NCBI GenBank assembly: GCA_038148895.1
Contig: JBBVGQ010000002.1
Source: Tamlana sp038148895
GTDB taxonomy: Bacteria; Bacteroidota; Bacteroidia; Flavobacteriales; Flavobacteriaceae
DNA length: 64,000 nucleotides
Reading direction: 5' to 3' (one strand)
Each line of letters begins with the position of its first letter. Position 1 is the stretch's first letter. The notes beneath the pieces are model-generated. The model was not told the origin of the DNA. It ran no database searches and saw only the letters and a list, made by a program, of their open reading frames with translations. The position numbers and the translations under genes were made by a program. Positions 61,876 through 64,000 of the stretch are shown piece after piece.

Positions 61876-64000
61876 TTACCTCAGTTTTGGGAAATCACTT
61901 GGGTTGTACTCGTACATGATGGCATAAATGGCCTCAAAAATATCTTCTGCTGAAGGTTTTGAAAAATAGTCGCCATCATTGCCATAAGCCGGTCTGTGCG
62001 GTTTGCCGCTTAAGGTTTTTGGTGCGCTGTCCAAATATTGAAAAGCGTTTTGCTTGTTTAGAACTTCATCCAAAATATAGGCTGAAGCACCACCAGGAAC
62101 ATCTTCATCAATAATAATAACCTTGTTGGTTTTTTCGATACTCTTAACAATATCGTGGTTCAAATCCAAAGGCATCAAGGATTGTACATCTATAATTTCG
62201 ATATCAATACCAATAGCCAATAATTCTTTTGCGGCTTGCTCTACCAATCGCAATGTAGAACCGTATGACACTACCGTAATGTCCGACCCTTCTTTTATGG
62301 TTTCAACAACCCCAATAGGTGTTTTAAGTGCGCCAAGGTTGTTCGGCATTTTTTCCTTTAATCGATAGCCGTTTAAACATTCTACCACAATAGCGGGGTC
62401 GTCACCAAGAAGCAAGGTGTTGTAGAAACCGGCAGCTTTGGTCATGTTTCTGGGCACCAACAGATTAACGCCCTTAACCAAGTTTAAAAGACCGCCCATT
62501 TGCGACCCAGAATGCCAAATGCCTTCCAGTCTGTGGCCACGCGTTCTAATAATTAAAGGTGCTTTTTGTTTGCCTTTTGTACGGTAATGGGTGGTTGCCA
62601 GATCGTCGCTTATGGTTTGTAGGGCGTATAAAATATAATCCAAATACTGAATTTCGGCAATTGGTCTCAGTCCGCGTAATGCCAAGCCAATACCTTGCCC
62701 AACAATGGTTGCTTCACGAATGCCTGTATCGGCAACGCGTAATTCCCCATATTTTTCCTGTAAACCTTCCAACCCTTGATTTACGTCGCCAATGTTTCCC
62801 GTATCTTCACCAAAAACCAATGCTTCGGGATATCTGCCAAAAATGGCATCAAAGTTATCACGAAGAATGATGCGGCCGTCAACTTGTGGCGCATCGTCAT
62901 TATAGGTTGGTTTTATTTCCTTTATTCGGGTGTTGGAGCCTTGCGTTTCCGAATATAAATGCGAACTGAATTTTGGTTGCACCTTCTCAAAAATAGCATT
63001 AATCCAGCTGCCAAGTTGTTTGCTTTCCGCGGTAGATTCGCCAATGGTATATCTTAATGCCTTTCTGGCGTGCGATAAAATGTCTTTTCGGGTCGGCTCA
63101 TTAATTGAGGTTAAGCTTTCCCTTATTTTAGCAATGAATACGCCATTTGCACTGGTCGTTTCAATTTGTTTTAGCATGGAAATAAGCTCTTGCTGCTCAT
63201 TTTTTATGGGCTTTAGGAAAGTACTCCAAGCATTTTTTTTGGCCTCCCGAACATCACGTTTTGCTATCCTATCAATTTCTGTCAAAACCTCATTGGTGGC
63301 AATACCGCTTTCAATCATCCATTCCCGCATTTTGGTATTACAATCGTGCTGGTTTTCCCATTCCAAACGCTCTGGTGTTTTATAGCGCTCATGCGAACCT
63401 GAGGTTGAGTGTCCTTGTGGTTGGGTGACTTCCGTAACGTGAATTATTACAGGAACATGCTCCTCTCGGGCAATGGCACCCGCCTCTTGAAAGGTTTCTA
63501 CCAAATTGGCATAATCCCAACCTTTTACACGAAGGATTTCAAAACCTTTGTTTTTGTCATCGCGCTGAAACCCTTTTAATATTTCTGAAATATTTTCTTT
63601 TGTGGTTTGGTGTTTGGCATGCACTGAGATGCCGTATTCGTCATCCCAAATGCTTATCACCATGGGTACTTGCAACACACCTGCTGCATTAATGGTTTCA
63701 AAAAACAGTCCTTCACTTGTACTGGCATTACCGATGGTTCCCCAAGCCACTTCATTTCCATTTACGGAAAAATTGGTGGCATTGATGCCTTTAACTTCCC
63801 TAAAAATTTTAGAGGCCTGTGCTAAGCCCAATAAACGTGGCATCTGCCCAGCAGTAGGTGAAATGTCTGAACTTGAGTTGTACTGTTTGGTGAGGTTTTT
63901 CCAACTGCCGTTATCATTCAAACTGTGGGTAACAAAATGCCCACCCATTTGACGACCGGCCGACATGGGTTCCAACTCTAAATTGGTGTTGGCATATAGG
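61876..64000 (-). CDS. Fused E1 alpha/beta 2-oxoacid dehydrogenase, N-terminus beyond the right edge
   Basis: Thiamine-diphosphate-dependent E1 component with alpha and beta parts in one chain. The frame stays open to base 64000 (LYANTNLELEPMSAGRQ), so the true start lies outside and the TTG at 63975 is only an internal codon; 708 codons are seen of about 800. The alpha part shows GQMPRLLGLAQASKIF, GNASTSEGLFFETINAAG and QPQGHSTSGSHERYK; the beta part begins near VDGRIILRDNFDAIF and has VFGEDTG, TGIREATIVGQGIGLALRGLRP, the typical beta E1 strands and VPGGASAYI. It most likely serves branched-chain 2-oxoacids. E3 may be LpdA (3513-4889); no E2 gene is in the window. Confidence 0.9.
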   Translation of the reverse strand, partial: LYANTNLELEPMSAGRQMGGHFVTHSLNDNGSWKNLTKQYNSSSDISPTAGQMPRLLGLAQASKIFREVKGINATNFSVNGNEVAWGTIGNASTSEGLFFETINAAGVLQVPMVISIWDDEYGISVHAKHQTTKENISEILKGFQRDDKNKGFEILRVKGWDYANLVETFQEAGAIAREEHVPVIIHVTEVTQPQGHSTSGSHERYKTPERLEWENQHDCNTKMREWMIESGIATNEVLTEIDRIAKRDVREAKKNAWSTFLKPIKNEQQELISMLKQIETTSANGVFIAKIRESLTSINEPTRKDILSHARKALRYTIGESTAESKQLGSWINAIFEKVQPKFSSHLYSETQGSNTRIKEIKPTYNDDAPQVDGRIILRDNFDAIFGRYPEALVFGEDTGNIGDVNQGLEGLQEKYGELRVADTGIREATIVGQGIGLALRGLRPIAEIQYLDYILYALQTISDDLATTHYRTKGKQKAPLIIRTRGHRLEGIWHSGSQMGGLLNLVKGVNLLVPRNMTKAAGFYNTLLLGDDPAIVVECLNGYRLKEKMPNNLGALKTPIGVVETIKEGSDITVVSYGSTLRLVEQAAKELLAIGIDIEIIDVQSLMPLDLNHDIVKSIEKTNKVIIIDEDVPGGASAYILDEVLNKQNAFQYLDSAPKTLSGKPHRPAYGNDGDYFSKPSAEDIFEAIYAIMYEYNPSDFPKLR

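Noticed and set aside
1..64000. tRNA genes, CRISPR arrays, insertion sequences, prophage or an origin of replication
   Set aside because: No cloverleaf-like sequence, repeat-spacer series, transposase, phage gene or DnaA-box cluster was seen by eye; a scan with tRNAscan-SE, CRISPRCasFinder and ISfinder would settle it.

Overview
The window is a chromosomal segment of a Bacteroidota bacterium, almost certainly a marine-type member of the Flavobacteriaceae. The support is: AT-rich DNA; promoters of the form TTG-N19/20-TAnnTTTG in front of several genes; almost no Shine-Dalgarno sequences; PorP/SprF outer-membrane proteins; C-terminal type B sorting domains of the type IX secretion system (T9SS); SprB repeats; a DUF3276 protein; and a fused E1 alpha/beta 2-oxoacid dehydrogenase. 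Both edges cut genes: ribonuclease Y on the left, the E1 protein on the right.

Region 1 (1-31.7 kb) is core and housekeeping DNA in short transcription units, many separated by clear intrinsic terminators. It holds rny, xerD, aroQ, lpd, a type II NADH dehydrogenase, msrB, an M48 protease, a UMF1-type MFS transporter, clpC, gyrA with a TPR gene behind it, a YfiT-like DinB protein, two GNAT acetyltransferases, a thioredoxin-fold protein, csaA, a bile-acid/sodium symporter family protein, a PlsC-like acyltransferase, a DUF3276 protein, an ABC exporter, nusB, a DUF1573 lipoprotein, yajC, a large FAD/Fe-S dehydrogenase, an LpxH-like phosphoesterase and aroC. One DinB gene (6419-6969, minus) carries a single-base frameshift.

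Region 2 (32.6-47.4 kb) is the most striking part: one promoter followed by five same-strand genes with little spacing. They encode a secreted beta-helix-like protein, an SprC-like surface protein with a T9SS type B C-terminus, an SprD-like protein (PorP/SprF barrel, 128-residue charged helix of eight 16-residue repeats, SPOR-like C-terminus), a 2736-residue SprB-like adhesin with about 17 Cys-bearing SprB repeats, and an SprF/PorP protein. Gene order and domains match the sprCDBF gliding-motility cluster of Flavobacterium. A working model is that SprB is the mobile surface adhesin, SprF its T9SS partner, and SprD a link from outer membrane to cell wall.

Region 3 (47.4-57.4 kb) returns to ordinary genes: a glutaminyl cyclotransferase lipoprotein, the 4.5S-type SRP RNA with its own promoter, an SDR oxidoreductase, a membrane protein of unknown function, a thioredoxin-fold lipoprotein without the CxxC, an ABC-F protein, a DUF2007 protein, a TauE/SafE permease and pheT.

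Region 4 (57.4-61 kb) looks accessory. A 149-residue protein of unknown function sits inside a 14-bp inverted repeat and ends in a palindromic element that resembles an integron attC site. Next come a 46-residue membrane peptide too short for most gene callers, an OLD-family ATPase/TOPRIM nuclease (possible phage defence), a Bacteroidota protein of unknown function and a repeated palindrome typical of flavobacterial intergenic DNA. The window closes with a lipoprotein of unknown function and the E1 gene. I see no tRNA or 16S/23S/5S rRNA genes, CRISPR arrays, prophage or insertion sequences.
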